From UBA5976 sp037137575 (lineage in GTDB: Bacteria > Actinomycetota > Actinomycetes > S36-B12 > UBA5976): 14,105 nt of DNA. The stretch covers positions 1-14,105 of the forward strand of contig JBAXKB010000026.1 of assembly GCA_037137575.1 (NCBI GenBank), given 5' to 3'. Positions within the stretch are counted from its first letter, which is position 1. Every line of letters starts with the position of its first letter. Shown in pieces: positions 6,396 to 14,105 of the stretch. A model generated the notes under the pieces. The model had not been told where the DNA came from. It saw nothing but the letters and a program-made list of their open reading frames with translations, and searched no databases. The position numbers and the translations under genes were made by a program.

Positions 6396-7081
6396 TAGTG
6401 TGCGCACCACCAAGATGTACTCGTGGCAGCATCGGCAAGTTCACGCAAAGTTGTCACAACTTTGGCTGGATCAGCGCTTTGATAAACCGCAGAACCAGCC
6501 ACAAAGGTATCGGCGCCTGCATCGGCGCACTCTTGGATAGTTGCCGCAGATACTCCGCCATCAACTTGAATCCAAACATCTAAGTCGCCAGCCTTGATCA
6601 ATTCACGTGCTTTGCGCACTTTGCTCATTTGATCGGCCATAAAAGATTGCCCGCCAAAACCCGGCTCCACTGTCATAATCAAAATCATGTCTAAATGTGG
6701 CAACAAATCAACATAATCGTCCAGAGAAGTTCCGGGCTTTAGCGCCATCCCAGCCCGTGCGCCCTGCGCCCGAATGTCTTTAGCCACTTGAAGTGGGTTT
6801 GCTGCCGCTTCGACATGGAAGGTAACACTTTGGGCGCCAGCTTCGGCATAACCTGGGGCCCAGCGATCGGCATCACTAATCATTAAGTGGCAATCAATTG
6901 GCAAACTAATTTTACCAATTAGTGATTCAACGATTGGTAAACCCAAAGTCAGATTGGGTACGAAGTGATTATCCATTACATCAACATGGATCCAGTCAGC
7001 GCTCGTGCCCACGCGTTCGCATTCGGCAATTAAATGTCCGAAATCAGCGGACAGAATGCTCGGCGAAATACGTAGGCTCAC
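6395..7081 (-). CDS. rpe: Ribulose-phosphate 3-epimerase
   Basis: Rpe interconverts ribulose-5-phosphate and xylulose-5-phosphate in the pentose phosphate pathway. The 228-residue TIM barrel starts with ISPSILSADF (5-14) and keeps the metal and catalytic residues: His32 and Asp34 in IHVDVMDNHFVPN, His65 in DCHLM, and Asp174 in QVDGGV. MTVEPGFGGQ (136-145) is the flexible loop that closes on the substrate. The start is GTG with AGGG very close upstream. It sits 25 nt after rsmB and overlaps ribD by one base. Placement directly before the riboflavin genes suggests coordinated supply of ribulose-5-phosphate to RibBA. Confidence 0.97.
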   Translation of the reverse strand: MSLRISPSILSADFGHLIAECERVGTSADWIHVDVMDNHFVPNLTLGLPIVESLIGKISLPIDCHLMISDADRWAPGYAEAGAQSVTFHVEAAANPLQVAKDIRAQGARAGMALKPGTSLDDYVDLLPHLDMILIMTVEPGFGGQSFMADQMSKVRKARELIKAGDLDVWIQVDGGVSAATIQECADAGADTFVAGSAVYQSADPAKVVTTLRELADAATSTSWWCAH

Positions 7082-7106
7082 AGCCCTAGTTTATTGGATA
7101 GTGACT

Positions 7107-8468
7107 TTAAGCGTTTCGGCGAAAAATCGCTAAATACATGCCATCGGTGCCATGAATATCGGGGCGTAAACGTAATTTGGTTGTTTCACTTGGAAGTTCG
7201 AGCATTGGTAGCAACGGTTCTAGTGGCTCTAGGGAAAAATCTGGATGTTTAACCAAGAACGAATCGACAATCACATCAGTTTCAGCAATGTGTGGTGAAC
7301 AGGTTGCATAGGCCACTAGCCCACCGATTCGGACAAGTTCAGCTGCTTTCACAAGCAACTCGCCTTGCAACGCAGATAGCGCTCGAATATCACTTGGTTG
7401 TTTGCGCCATCGGCTCTCGGGACGGCGACGCAATGCGCCGAGCCCGGTACACGGAGCGTCAACCAAAATTCGATCAAATGAAACTGCAGGCGCGTAATCG
7501 CGAGCATCAGTAACTAAAACTCTGGGATCACCTGGCGCGTTCCAAAGTGCATTTTCGACTAATTTAGCGCGGGACTCGTTGGGCTCAAGCGCCGTGAAGA
7601 CAATATTTTTTTCTGCTGCATACCCCGCCATAATTGCAGCCTTGCCGCCAGGACCAGAACACATATCGAGCCAATCATGCTCTTCACCTTCAACAACGGC
7701 ATTAACTAACGCCAAAGCAACTAACTGGCTACCCTCGTCTTGCACACCTGCTTGATTGGTTTGGACAAGTTCAATATCTGCCGGATTTGAGGACCATGGT
7801 TTTTCGATGTCATTAGAGCGAACCAGTTGCACGGCAAGTGGCGACCATCGCCCAGGTGCAACGTGTGGCAGGTCAAGTAATTCAGAAACTTCAGATTGAC
7901 CCGGGCGAGCAACAAGCGTGACATTAGCTGGATCGTTACCGACTTCAAGGATCGGCACTATTGTTTGCGCGTTGCAGCCGTAAGCATCTGCTAGGGCCCG
8001 AATAACCCACACTGGGTATGAATACTCGATAGCAAGGCGGTCAACGTCTGAAAGACCTGCAGTTAGTTGCTCACTCCACTGCTCCCAGGTTTTTTCACTG
8101 ACGCGCCTAAGTACTGCGTTCACAAACCCAGTTGCACTGCGGCCAACTTCTTTGCCAACTAAGGAAACCGCTTCATTAATTGCTGCGTGTGCTGGAGTTC
8201 GCAAGAAAAGTAATTGATAAGCGCCAATGCGCAAAATGTCTTGCACGGGTGCATCTAAATCGCCACGGTTCGCACAAGCAGAAATCACTGCGTCAAGGCT
8301 TCCTTGCCTGCGCAATGTGCCATAAGTGAGTTCGGTTGCAAACGCAGCATCGCGAGTAGTTAAGTTTGCTCTGCTACATGCGCTTGGCAATTCCAAGTTG
8401 GCATAGGCATCGTTAACATGTACTGAATGCACGACATCGTAGGCGACCTTGCGCGCTGAAGTGCTCAT
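7107..8468 (-). CDS. rsmB: 16S rRNA m5C967 methyltransferase
   Basis: RsmB (Sun/Fmu) uses SAM to methylate C967 (E. coli numbering) of 16S rRNA. The 453 residues comprise an N-terminal NusB-like RNA-binding domain (about 1-135) and a Rossmann-fold methyltransferase domain. Motif I is WLDMCSGPGGK (266-276). The two catalytic cysteines are Cys340 in VDAPCTGLG (motif IV) and Cys390 in YATCSPHIAETD (motif VI). The typical RRRPESRWRK segment follows motif IV. The start overlaps the fmt stop by 4 nt (ATGA); fmt-rsmB is a widespread pair. metK, further upstream in the same block, makes its methyl donor. Confidence 0.96.
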   Translation of the reverse strand: MSTSARKVAYDVVHSVHVNDAYANLELPSACSRANLTTRDAAFATELTYGTLRRQGSLDAVISACANRGDLDAPVQDILRIGAYQLLFLRTPAHAAINEAVSLVGKEVGRSATGFVNAVLRRVSEKTWEQWSEQLTAGLSDVDRLAIEYSYPVWVIRALADAYGCNAQTIVPILEVGNDPANVTLVARPGQSEVSELLDLPHVAPGRWSPLAVQLVRSNDIEKPWSSNPADIELVQTNQAGVQDEGSQLVALALVNAVVEGEEHDWLDMCSGPGGKAAIMAGYAAEKNIVFTALEPNESRAKLVENALWNAPGDPRVLVTDARDYAPAVSFDRILVDAPCTGLGALRRRPESRWRKQPSDIRALSALQGELLVKAAELVRIGGLVAYATCSPHIAETDVIVDSFLVKHPDFSLEPLEPLLPMLELPSETTKLRLRPDIHGTDGMYLAIFRRNA

Positions 8469-9370
8469 TCGAATGTCACATCGGATTGATTACTAAACCA
8501 TTGCATTGCATCCACTTGATTACGTCCTGCCTGAGTTACTTCGGCAAGAACCACAGCGTGACTTGCCGTACCAACCAAAATTTGATTTTCAATCTTCACT
8601 ACTTCACCTGGGGCCAGGTGAATAACTTGCGTTGCAAGACTCACCGGAGCCAGCTTGATTCGCTGCTCGCCGACCATCGTCCACGCACCGGGTTCTGGGG
8701 TCATGGCCCGAATGTGTCGCTCAATAGCTAATGCTGGCAATTGCCAATTAACTCTGGCATCATCCTTGGAAATCTTCGGAGCCAATGAGATGCCAAATGT
8801 TGGCTGCGGTACCGCTTGGATATTTCCAGATTCCAGCGCAGACAGAGTAGCCACCATCAGCGCCGCACCTTCGATAGCAAGACGATCCAAAAGTTCGCCA
8901 GATGTTTCACCCGCGCGAATCGAAGTTGCAATTGAGCCAAGTACTGGGCCAGTGTCTAGTCCAGCATCGATTTGGAAGGCGCTAACGCCAGTCACATCAT
9001 CGCCAGCTTTAATTGCGTTCTGAACCGGCGCCGCCCCACGCCAATGTGGCAGTAGGGAGAAATGAACATTGATCCAACCATGCTTTGGCACGCTCAATAA
9101 GTTGCTTGGCACCATCGCGCCAAATGCAACGACAACGACACAATCAACCTCGGCTAGTTGTGCAGTCAATGAAACTAAATCGGTGGTTTTGAAACATTCA
9201 ATGTTGTGCTCTTGTGCGCTGAGTGAAACTGGACTAGGTGTTAAGACGCGACCACGCCCAGCTGGCGCATCGGGTCTCGTGATTACAAATGCGATTTCAT
9301 GGCCACTAGAAACTAAGGCGTCCAGAACAGGAACAGCAACATCTGGAGTTCCGGCAAACGCAATACGCAC
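8465..9370 (-). CDS. fmt: Methionyl-tRNA formyltransferase
   Basis: Fmt transfers a formyl group from 10-formyl-tetrahydrofolate to Met-tRNAi, making the initiator used with IF-2 and IF-3. The 301-residue protein starts MRIAFAGTP, as the family does. It has the catalytic triad Asn101 and His103 (INVHFSLLPHWRG) and Asp139 (QIDAGLDTGP). The C-terminal OB-like domain (about 205-301) includes the RAMTPEPGAWT motif. The start is GTG, 2 nt after the def stop, with no strong ribosome binding site, so it probably relies on translation of def. It overlaps rsmB by 4 nt. Confidence 0.97.
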   Translation of the reverse strand: MRIAFAGTPDVAVPVLDALVSSGHEIAFVITRPDAPAGRGRVLTPSPVSLSAQEHNIECFKTTDLVSLTAQLAEVDCVVVVAFGAMVPSNLLSVPKHGWINVHFSLLPHWRGAAPVQNAIKAGDDVTGVSAFQIDAGLDTGPVLGSIATSIRAGETSGELLDRLAIEGAALMVATLSALESGNIQAVPQPTFGISLAPKISKDDARVNWQLPALAIERHIRAMTPEPGAWTMVGEQRIKLAPVSLATQVIHLAPGEVVKIENQILVGTASHAVVLAEVTQAGRNQVDAMQWFSNQSDVTFE

Positions 9371-9372
9371 GA

Positions 9373-9915
9373 TTAAAACAACCCAGTGTTTAGTGGGTGC
9401 GGACTAACTTTAATTTGTGGAGCAGAACCGAACCAATCAGTTTCACGAATGGCTTTCATCGCTTCTTTGCGAGTTTGCTCATCCAACCGATCAACAAACA
9501 AAATGCCGTCTAGGTGGTCTGTTTCATGCTGGATACAGCGAGCCAGTAAATCGCTACCTTCAATAATCATGGGTTCGCCAAATTCATTGAATCCATGAGC
9601 AACTACATGCTCGGCGCGAATGCAGTCAAAAGCTAGCCCCGGGATGGACAAACAGCCTTCGTCTCCATCTTGGGTTTCGACTGAGAGTTTAAGCACTGGG
9701 TTTATCAAATGGCCGATTACATCATCGATGTCGTAAGTGAAAACCCGCAGCGATACGCCGATTTGTGGCGCGGCCAGACCTGCGCCACCAGCATCAAGCA
9801 TTGTGTTGGTTAAATCCTGCACAAGATTGCGCAGTTCTTTATCAAAAGTGGTTACTTCTAAGGCAGGAGTATTTAGAACTGGATCACCAAAAAGCCGAAT
9901 TGGCTGAACGGTCAT
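9373..9915 (-). CDS. def: Peptide deformylase
   Basis: Def removes the N-formyl group from nascent proteins at the ribosome. The 180 residues carry all three metal-site motifs: GAGLAAPQIG (44-53, Gln51), EGCLSIPG (86-93, metal ligand Cys88) and QHETDHLDG (129-137, ligands His130 and His134, catalytic Glu131). The EGCLS and HETDH forms are ordinary in actinobacterial enzymes. The ATG has a perfect AGGAGG at 9925-9920, spaced 4 nt, the strongest ribosome binding site in the block. Together with a 63-nt gap from priA, this suggests that a translational unit, and perhaps a promoter, begins here. Confidence 0.97.
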   Translation of the reverse strand: MTVQPIRLFGDPVLNTPALEVTTFDKELRNLVQDLTNTMLDAGGAGLAAPQIGVSLRVFTYDIDDVIGHLINPVLKLSVETQDGDEGCLSIPGLAFDCIRAEHVVAHGFNEFGEPMIIEGSDLLARCIQHETDHLDGILFVDRLDEQTRKEAMKAIRETDWFGSAPQIKVSPHPLNTGLF

Positions 9916-9919
9916 TATT

Positions 9920-9925
9920 CCTCCT
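9920..9925 (-). promoter_or_regulatory. Strong Shine-Dalgarno site of def
   Basis: A perfect AGGAGG (minus strand) is followed by AATA and the ATG of def. The four-base spacing is the same as that proposed for infC and serves as an internal reference for it. Confidence 0.8.
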
Positions 9926-9978
9926 GTGAAGCGTTGTGCTAACAGTCTAATGTCAGCGCAAACACTCTTTACCTTGAA

Positions 9979-11940
9979 CTACAGGTCGTAAGGGTCGAAT
10001 TTGATGTTGACTGGCTCGCCTTTTTTCCGGGCACTTCGAACAGCGGTTGCATCCTTTAACGCCTGCGCTAATTCCAAGCCATGCGCTCGTTCAACCGAGA
10101 GTAGTAAACGCACGCCAGTTTGCGACGGCACTGGTCCACGATGCAACACCGCGTCTGGCAATTTTGTTAGTTCTAACAAGTCATCAATATCGGCTTGATT
10201 GCCAGTTAAAACAGCGAGGCGAACTGCTGGTGGCAACTCAACACTGGCGCGCTGGGCTAACTCGCGTTGCGCAAAACCAATGGGGTCGTGGCGAATCAAT
10301 GCCTGCACCGCTGGATTCTCAGGATCTGCAACAACCACAATCTCACCATCAGTGCGAACAAGTGAAGCAAACTCCATCCACTTGGAATAAGTATCTTCAC
10401 TTGCGCGCAAATCAGGACGCGAAAGCATCATGTTGCCGTCCAAAAATATTGCCGCACTGTAGCCGCCGTCGACAAGCGGAGCGGCTCCCGGAGTTGCCAC
10501 GACAATACTTGGGCGCGAGTCGATCGTTCGCACAATGTGATCAGCGGACGATGAGCGAACAGGAATGCCCGGAAATGCCCGGCCTAACTCTTCGGCAGTG
10601 CGCACACTTCCAATTGTTGTGGCCCGAACTTGCGAACCTTTACACCGCTGGCATGACCAATCTGTCTCTAAATGTCCGCATACCCGGCAAGTTGGCGCAC
10701 TCGAGCGCGCCGTTTGGATAAGAGCGCCGGAACACTGTGAACACTCAGCCAAGGACCGACACTGATGGCAGACAAGTCTTGGTGAATAACCGGTGCGTGG
10801 AACGCAGACTAAGACTGGTCCGGATTTGAGCGCAGTTGAAATCACTTGGAAAGCTAGGTGTGGCATTCGGGTGGCTACCCCTTGGGTTACATACTGCTCT
10901 TCTAGTGCGCTTCTAACCCGAGCCATGTTGCGACGAGATTGATCAGTTGGCCTGGCCACCAAAGCTAGCCACGGCATTAAGGAAACTGCATCAGTTGACG
11001 GCGAACTTCCTAAAACTAACAGCGCGGTGTTTTCATTTTGACTGCGTAGAACAGCGACCTCTCGCGCATGCCAATACGGCGCATGCGGATCTAGATATGT
11101 TTCATTCCAGTCGTCCCAGATGCAGATTGCAGCCAGGTTTTGCGCGGGAGCAAATACTGCCGAGCGCGTGCCAACAATAATGCGAGCCTGTCCACGCAAA
11201 ACTGAAAGCCAATTTCGATAACGAATCTCTGCGCCATCATCCGCGGCTAAAACAGCAACTGCTGATTTAGGAACTCCACTTTGTGCCAAAACTTTAATCA
11301 CCCGGTCGATGCCAGCGCGATCTGGCACCAAAACAATTACGCTTTGCTCGCTTGCAGCCACAGCAGTTGCGTACTCGGCCAAAATTTCGGGCACATTATC
11401 GCTGCCGGTTGGCATGATTGCCCGTGGCGCTTGGTGTTCAACAGTTCTCTTTATCAGCGCATGGCCACCAGCATATTGAGTAAGTATCTCTGGAGATAGT
11501 GCTAAAACTTTTGGCGCTGCACTTTGCACTGAGCCCTCTGCCCGAGCATGGCGATTCGGAATTGCTGTGCGTGCCACATCCCAGCGCCCACCTGCATTGC
11601 GTAGGGCAACTTGCGAAATTAGTGCAAACAATTCAGCACTAAGTACTGACTCTGGCGAAACCACACTGAGTGGCAATAGGGTTCCTGGATGTTCTGATGA
11701 GTCTTGTCGCTCAATCAAGAAGCCATCAACAAGTTTGCCGGCAAAGCGCACTCGGACACGTACTCCTGGCAATGCAGTGTCAGCGAATTTAGCCGGCACT
11801 GAATAATCGAAAAGTCGATCGAGATGCGGCAGAGAATTATCAATCAGAACTGTAGCTACCGGCTGGTTTTCAGCCAGCGGAATAGCCGCCTTCACCCGCT
11901 TACGGGGTGTTGGAAATAGGCTGAGCTCTTCTGTGGTCAC
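9979..11940 (-). CDS. priA: Primosomal protein N' (PriA), actinobacterial type with degenerate helicase
   Basis: PriA recognises stalled replication forks and starts primosome reassembly. At 653 residues it has the N-terminal DNA-binding region (about 27-125), including LFDYSVP and GVRVRVRFAGK. It also has the eight-cysteine zinc region: Cys391, 394, 400, 403, 418, 421, 430 and 433, as four CxxC pairs. The position where active PriA carries a GSGKT-type Walker A reads MPTGSDNVPE (176-185), without the Lys-Thr. The Walker B region reads IWDDWNE (274-280) instead of DEEH. VGTRSAVFAP (256-265) is kept. Loss of helicase motifs is known in actinobacterial PriA proteins, so it probably acts as a structural or DNA-binding factor. 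The start is GTG, 33 nt after metK, with no strong Shine-Dalgarno. Confidence 0.93.
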   Translation of the reverse strand: MTTEELSLFPTPRKRVKAAIPLAENQPVATVLIDNSLPHLDRLFDYSVPAKFADTALPGVRVRVRFAGKLVDGFLIERQDSSEHPGTLLPLSVVSPESVLSAELFALISQVALRNAGGRWDVARTAIPNRHARAEGSVQSAAPKVLALSPEILTQYAGGHALIKRTVEHQAPRAIMPTGSDNVPEILAEYATAVAASEQSVIVLVPDRAGIDRVIKVLAQSGVPKSAVAVLAADDGAEIRYRNWLSVLRGQARIIVGTRSAVFAPAQNLAAICIWDDWNETYLDPHAPYWHAREVAVLRSQNENTALLVLGSSPSTDAVSLMPWLALVARPTDQSRRNMARVRSALEEQYVTQGVATRMPHLAFQVISTALKSGPVLVCVPRTGYSPRLVCHQCRSLAECSQCSGALIQTARSSAPTCRVCGHLETDWSCQRCKGSQVRATTIGSVRTAEELGRAFPGIPVRSSSADHIVRTIDSRPSIVVATPGAAPLVDGGYSAAIFLDGNMMLSRPDLRASEDTYSKWMEFASLVRTDGEIVVVADPENPAVQALIRHDPIGFAQRELAQRASVELPPAVRLAVLTGNQADIDDLLELTKLPDAVLHRGPVPSQTGVRLLLSVERAHGLELAQALKDATAVRSARKKGEPVNIKFDPYDL

Positions 11941-11973
11941 GATTATGAGTCTGTCAGACCCGAACGACAGTTG

Positions 11974-13164
11974 TTATAGCGCCGCAGTTAATTCCTGGGC
12001 GCGATCTAGGCGCTCCCACGTAAAGCCTGGGCGACCGAAGTGTCCATAAGCTGCAGTTGGTCGGTATTGCACAACTGATGTGTTCAAAAGTTCCAAATCT
12101 GCAATGATGGCAGCCGGGCGCAGATCAAAGACTTTATGAATTGCTTGCTGGATCTTCTCGTCAGCCACAGTTCCAGTTCCGAAAGTTTCAACAAAAACGC
12201 CAACTGGCTGGGCTTTACCGATTGCATAAGCAACCTGTACTTCACATCGGGTAGCAAGACCTGCGGCCACCACATTTTTAGCAACCCAGCGCATCGCGTA
12301 AGCAGCCGAGCGATCGACCTTTGACGGGTCTTTGCCAGAGAACGCCCCACCACCATGGCGAGCCATGCCGCCATAGGTATCTACGATAATTTTGCGGCCA
12401 GTTAACCCAGCATCTCCCATAGGTCCACCAACTACGAATTTGCCAGTTGGATTCACAAGTAAGTTGTAATCGTCGCTAGTTAAGTCGAAGGCCGCAAGAA
12501 CTGGTTCGACAACAAATTTACGAATTTCTGGCGCAAGCGTTTTTTCTAAGTCAACGTCTTCTGCATGCTGAGATGAAACAACAACGGTGTCTAAACGCAC
12601 CGGACGATCACCGTCGTATTCAATGGTTACCTGAGTTTTACCATCGGGACGTAAGTAACTAAGTTCGCCGCTTTTACGAACTGCAGTCAAACGTTCTGCC
12701 AGGCGATGCGCCAAAGTAATTGGCAATGGCATCAGCTCAGGTGTGTCATTACAGGCGTAGCCAAACATTAGGCCCTGATCGCCGGCGCCCTGTCGGTCTA
12801 GTGGATCTGAAGAACCTGAAACGCGTTCTTCAAATGCATCATCAACACCCTGTGCGATGTCTGGTGACTGGGTACCAATGGAAACCGAAACTCCACATGA
12901 ATTGCCGTCAAAACCTTTATTGGATGAGTCGTAGCCGATTGAGTTAACAACTTCGCGCACGATGCTCATGACATCGCAGTAACCTTCAGTGGTAACTTCG
13001 CCAGCAACATGCACTTGGCCCGTGGTCAGCAGTGTTTCAACAGCAACGCGACTTGCTGGGTCCTGCTGCAATAGATCATCGAGAATTGCATCTGAAATCT
13101 GATCTGCCATCTTGTCTGGATGGCCTTCGGTTACTGACTCTGAGGTGAATAAACGACCTGACAT
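11974..13164 (-). CDS. metK: S-adenosylmethionine synthetase
   Basis: MetK makes SAM from methionine and ATP, releasing phosphate and pyrophosphate; the active enzyme is a tetramer with active sites between subunits. The 396-residue sequence is full length. It shows SESVTEGHPDK (8-18, ATP and metal contacts), the GAGDQGLMFGYA signature (126-137), the phosphate-binding GGGAFSGKDP loop (271-280) and the KVDRSAAYA block. It starts at ATG 13164 with AAAGG roughly 7 nt upstream. An 86-nt gap separates it from coaBC; I recognise no SAM riboswitch there. Its product supplies rsmB in the same block. Confidence 0.98.
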   Translation of the reverse strand: MSGRLFTSESVTEGHPDKMADQISDAILDDLLQQDPASRVAVETLLTTGQVHVAGEVTTEGYCDVMSIVREVVNSIGYDSSNKGFDGNSCGVSVSIGTQSPDIAQGVDDAFEERVSGSSDPLDRQGAGDQGLMFGYACNDTPELMPLPITLAHRLAERLTAVRKSGELSYLRPDGKTQVTIEYDGDRPVRLDTVVVSSQHAEDVDLEKTLAPEIRKFVVEPVLAAFDLTSDDYNLLVNPTGKFVVGGPMGDAGLTGRKIIVDTYGGMARHGGGAFSGKDPSKVDRSAAYAMRWVAKNVVAAGLATRCEVQVAYAIGKAQPVGVFVETFGTGTVADEKIQQAIHKVFDLRPAAIIADLELLNTSVVQYRPTAAYGHFGRPGFTWERLDRAQELTAAL

Positions 13165-13250
13165 TCACTTACCTTTACTATTTCGACAAAAAGTCCAACG
13201 AGTCACAATCTTAGCGGTGCAATTAAGGCCCACTAAGGCGGTACACGCAG
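13165..13250 (-). promoter_or_regulatory. coaBC-metK intergenic gap, candidate metK promoter region
   Basis: This 86-nt gap is the largest within the minus-strand block. On the minus strand it contains a TAAGAT hexamer (four of six to a -10) after the coaBC stop, and the AAAGG ribosome binding site of metK. I find no convincing -35, terminator hairpin with T-run, or known riboswitch. A separate metK promoter here is plausible but not demonstrated. Confidence 0.2.
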
Positions 13251-14105
13251 TTAGTTCGTTTTATATGACACAACGGCGTCAAGTATTGCGTGAGCAATTG
13301 TCAATTTAGGCGCCCTTGGCACATCAATCTCAATTGCCGAGTTTTTGGTAAGTATCGTCACTTGGTTATCGGGTGTGCCAAAACCTAAGCCATGACCCAC
13401 TTCATTAACGACCAAAAGATCGCAATCTTTACGAACCAATTTTTGCCGAGCATGCTCCAACACAGTGCCGGCTTCATCTCCAGTTTCAGCCGCAAAGCCC
13501 ACAACCACTTTTGGAACTCCATTATGGTCACGCTGATGGGCCAAACTTTGCAAAATATCTTGAGTCTGTGAAAGTTCAAGGGTGAAGTTTGAGTTATCGG
13601 CAGTCTTCTTAATCTTGGTGGCAGATGTATGCGCTGGCGCAAAATCGGCAATAGCGGCGCCCATGATTACGACATCAGCAATGCGGCTTTGCGCATAAAT
13701 CTCATGTGAAAGTTCGCGCCCAGTTTCAACTCGAATAACCACAACGCCATGAGGCATTGGTTCAGTAACGTTGGCTGCAATCAAGGTCACTTTTGCGCCG
13801 CGGCTGAGCGCAGCCGCCGCTAAGGCAATCCCCTGCTTGCCCGACGAGCGATTGCTTATGAACCGGACTGGATCTAAGTATTCGCGAGTTCCACCAGCAG
13901 TAATCACAATGCGCTTGCCAGAAAGATCCTGGGCTTGTGCTGAAGTTGCAGCTAAAGCGATTGCAGCTATGTCAGCAGGCTCTGGCAACCGACCAGGGCC
14001 AGTGTCTTGCCCAGTTAACCGACCAACTGCGGGATCAATAACGATTACGCCACGGCCACGAAGAGTTGCAACATTATTTTGGGTTGCGCCATGTTGCCAC
14101 ATTTC
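13251..14105 (-). CDS. coaBC: CoaBC (phosphopantothenoylcysteine synthase/decarboxylase), N-terminal part outside window
   Basis: CoaBC adds cysteine to 4'-phosphopantothenate (CoaB) and decarboxylates the product (CoaC) on the way to coenzyme A. Only the last 284 residues are present; the frame runs open through base 14105. It begins with the end of the CoaC flavoprotein domain, EMWQHGATQNNVATL, the substrate-clamp-like region. The CoaB domain follows, with KRIVITAGGTREYLDPVR, the nucleotide-binding RFISNRSSGKQG, KIKK, VVVGFAAET and DLLVVNEVG. It ends SYKTN-stop. The apparent ATG at 14102 is internal to the gene and is not its start. coaBC directly before metK is a usual actinobacterial order, with rpoZ expected further upstream, outside the window. 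Confidence 0.96.
   Translation of the reverse strand, partial: EMWQHGATQNNVATLRGRGVIVIDPAVGRLTGQDTGPGRLPEPADIAAIALAATSAQAQDLSGKRIVITAGGTREYLDPVRFISNRSSGKQGIALAAAALSRGAKVTLIAANVTEPMPHGVVVIRVETGRELSHEIYAQSRIADVVIMGAAIADFAPAHTSATKIKKTADNSNFTLELSQTQDILQSLAHQRDHNGVPKVVVGFAAETGDEAGTVLEHARQKLVRKDCDLLVVNEVGHGLGFGTPDNQVTILTKNSAIEIDVPRAPKLTIAHAILDAVVSYKTN

Noticed and set aside
6395..6413. TTG start at 6413 for ribD, and likewise GTG at 2002 for the SseB-family gene
   Set aside because: Both add only a few non-conserved residues inside the upstream gene, while the ATG overlapping the upstream stop (TAATG) gives a natural coupled start.
9502..9531. HETDH active-site variant of peptide deformylase as a novelty
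   Set aside because: The metal ligands and catalytic Glu are intact, and this form is ordinary in actinobacterial deformylases.
10047..10721. 224-codon plus-strand ORF opposite priA
   Set aside because: It lies wholly antisense to the well-supported priA, and its composition is that of a reversed coding frame, with no recognisable motif or ribosome binding site.
11949..11970. Hairpin CTGTC/GACAG with a TTCGGGT-like loop between metK and priA, resembling a tRNA T-arm or terminator
   Set aside because: The T-arm pairing fails beyond one base pair when aligned properly, no other tRNA arms are present, and there is no T-run for a terminator.
13165..13250. SAM riboswitch upstream of metK
   Set aside because: The gap is only 86 nt and I cannot find the conserved stems of a known SAM riboswitch class.
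1..14105. Mobile elements, CRISPR arrays, defence genes or horizontally acquired islands
   Set aside because: All coding space is taken by core housekeeping genes. No transposase, spaced direct repeats or shift in base composition was noticed on reading both strands.

Overview
The window looks like a chromosomal core region of a compact actinobacterium. Three things point there: the order coaBC-metK-priA-def-fmt-rsmB-rpe-ribD-ribE-ribBA-ribH-hisE-hisG, a PriA that lacks a recognisable helicase P-loop, and a DUF1844 gene next to infC. GC is only about 50% by hand count of a few lines, and gene gaps are very short. This fits a streamlined aquatic lineage (for example acI/Nanopelagicales or small freshwater Microbacteriaceae) better than a high-GC soil genus. 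The exact lineage is inference.

Layout, by increasing coordinate: 1-693 (minus) is infC, running off the left edge and starting at a non-canonical AUC codon; 694-882 is a structured leader and divergent promoter region; 883-1233 (plus) is a DUF1844 protein, the only plus-strand gene; 1301-1990 (minus) is an SseB-family protein; then, all on the minus strand, hisG, hisE, ribH, ribBA, ribE, ribD, rpe, rsmB, fmt, def, priA, metK, and the 3' part of coaBC running off the right edge. Transcription of this block goes from right to left.

From def to sseB every junction is 25 nt or less, and several genes overlap by 1 or 4 nt (TAATG or ATGA). This implies one co-transcribed, translationally coupled block. 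Gaps of 86, 33 and 63 nt separate coaBC/metK/priA/def, so extra promoters could sit there. No stretch longer than 300 bases lacks a gene.

The genes cover CoA synthesis (coaBC), SAM synthesis (metK), replication restart (priA), formyl-Met start-tRNA formation and removal of the formyl group (fmt, def), 16S rRNA m5C methylation (rsmB), the pentose phosphate pathway (rpe), the complete riboflavin pathway from GTP and ribulose-5-phosphate (ribBA, ribD, ribH, ribE) except for the phosphatase step, and the first two histidine steps (hisG, hisE). rpe interconverts ribulose-5-phosphate, a substrate of RibBA.

I see no mobile element, CRISPR array, tRNA, rRNA or clear horizontally acquired island. The window is mostly ordinary housekeeping sequence. 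The part most worth a second look is the infC leader, where a hairpin can cover part of the Shine-Dalgarno sequence in front of an AUC start codon, facing a divergent gene of unknown function.
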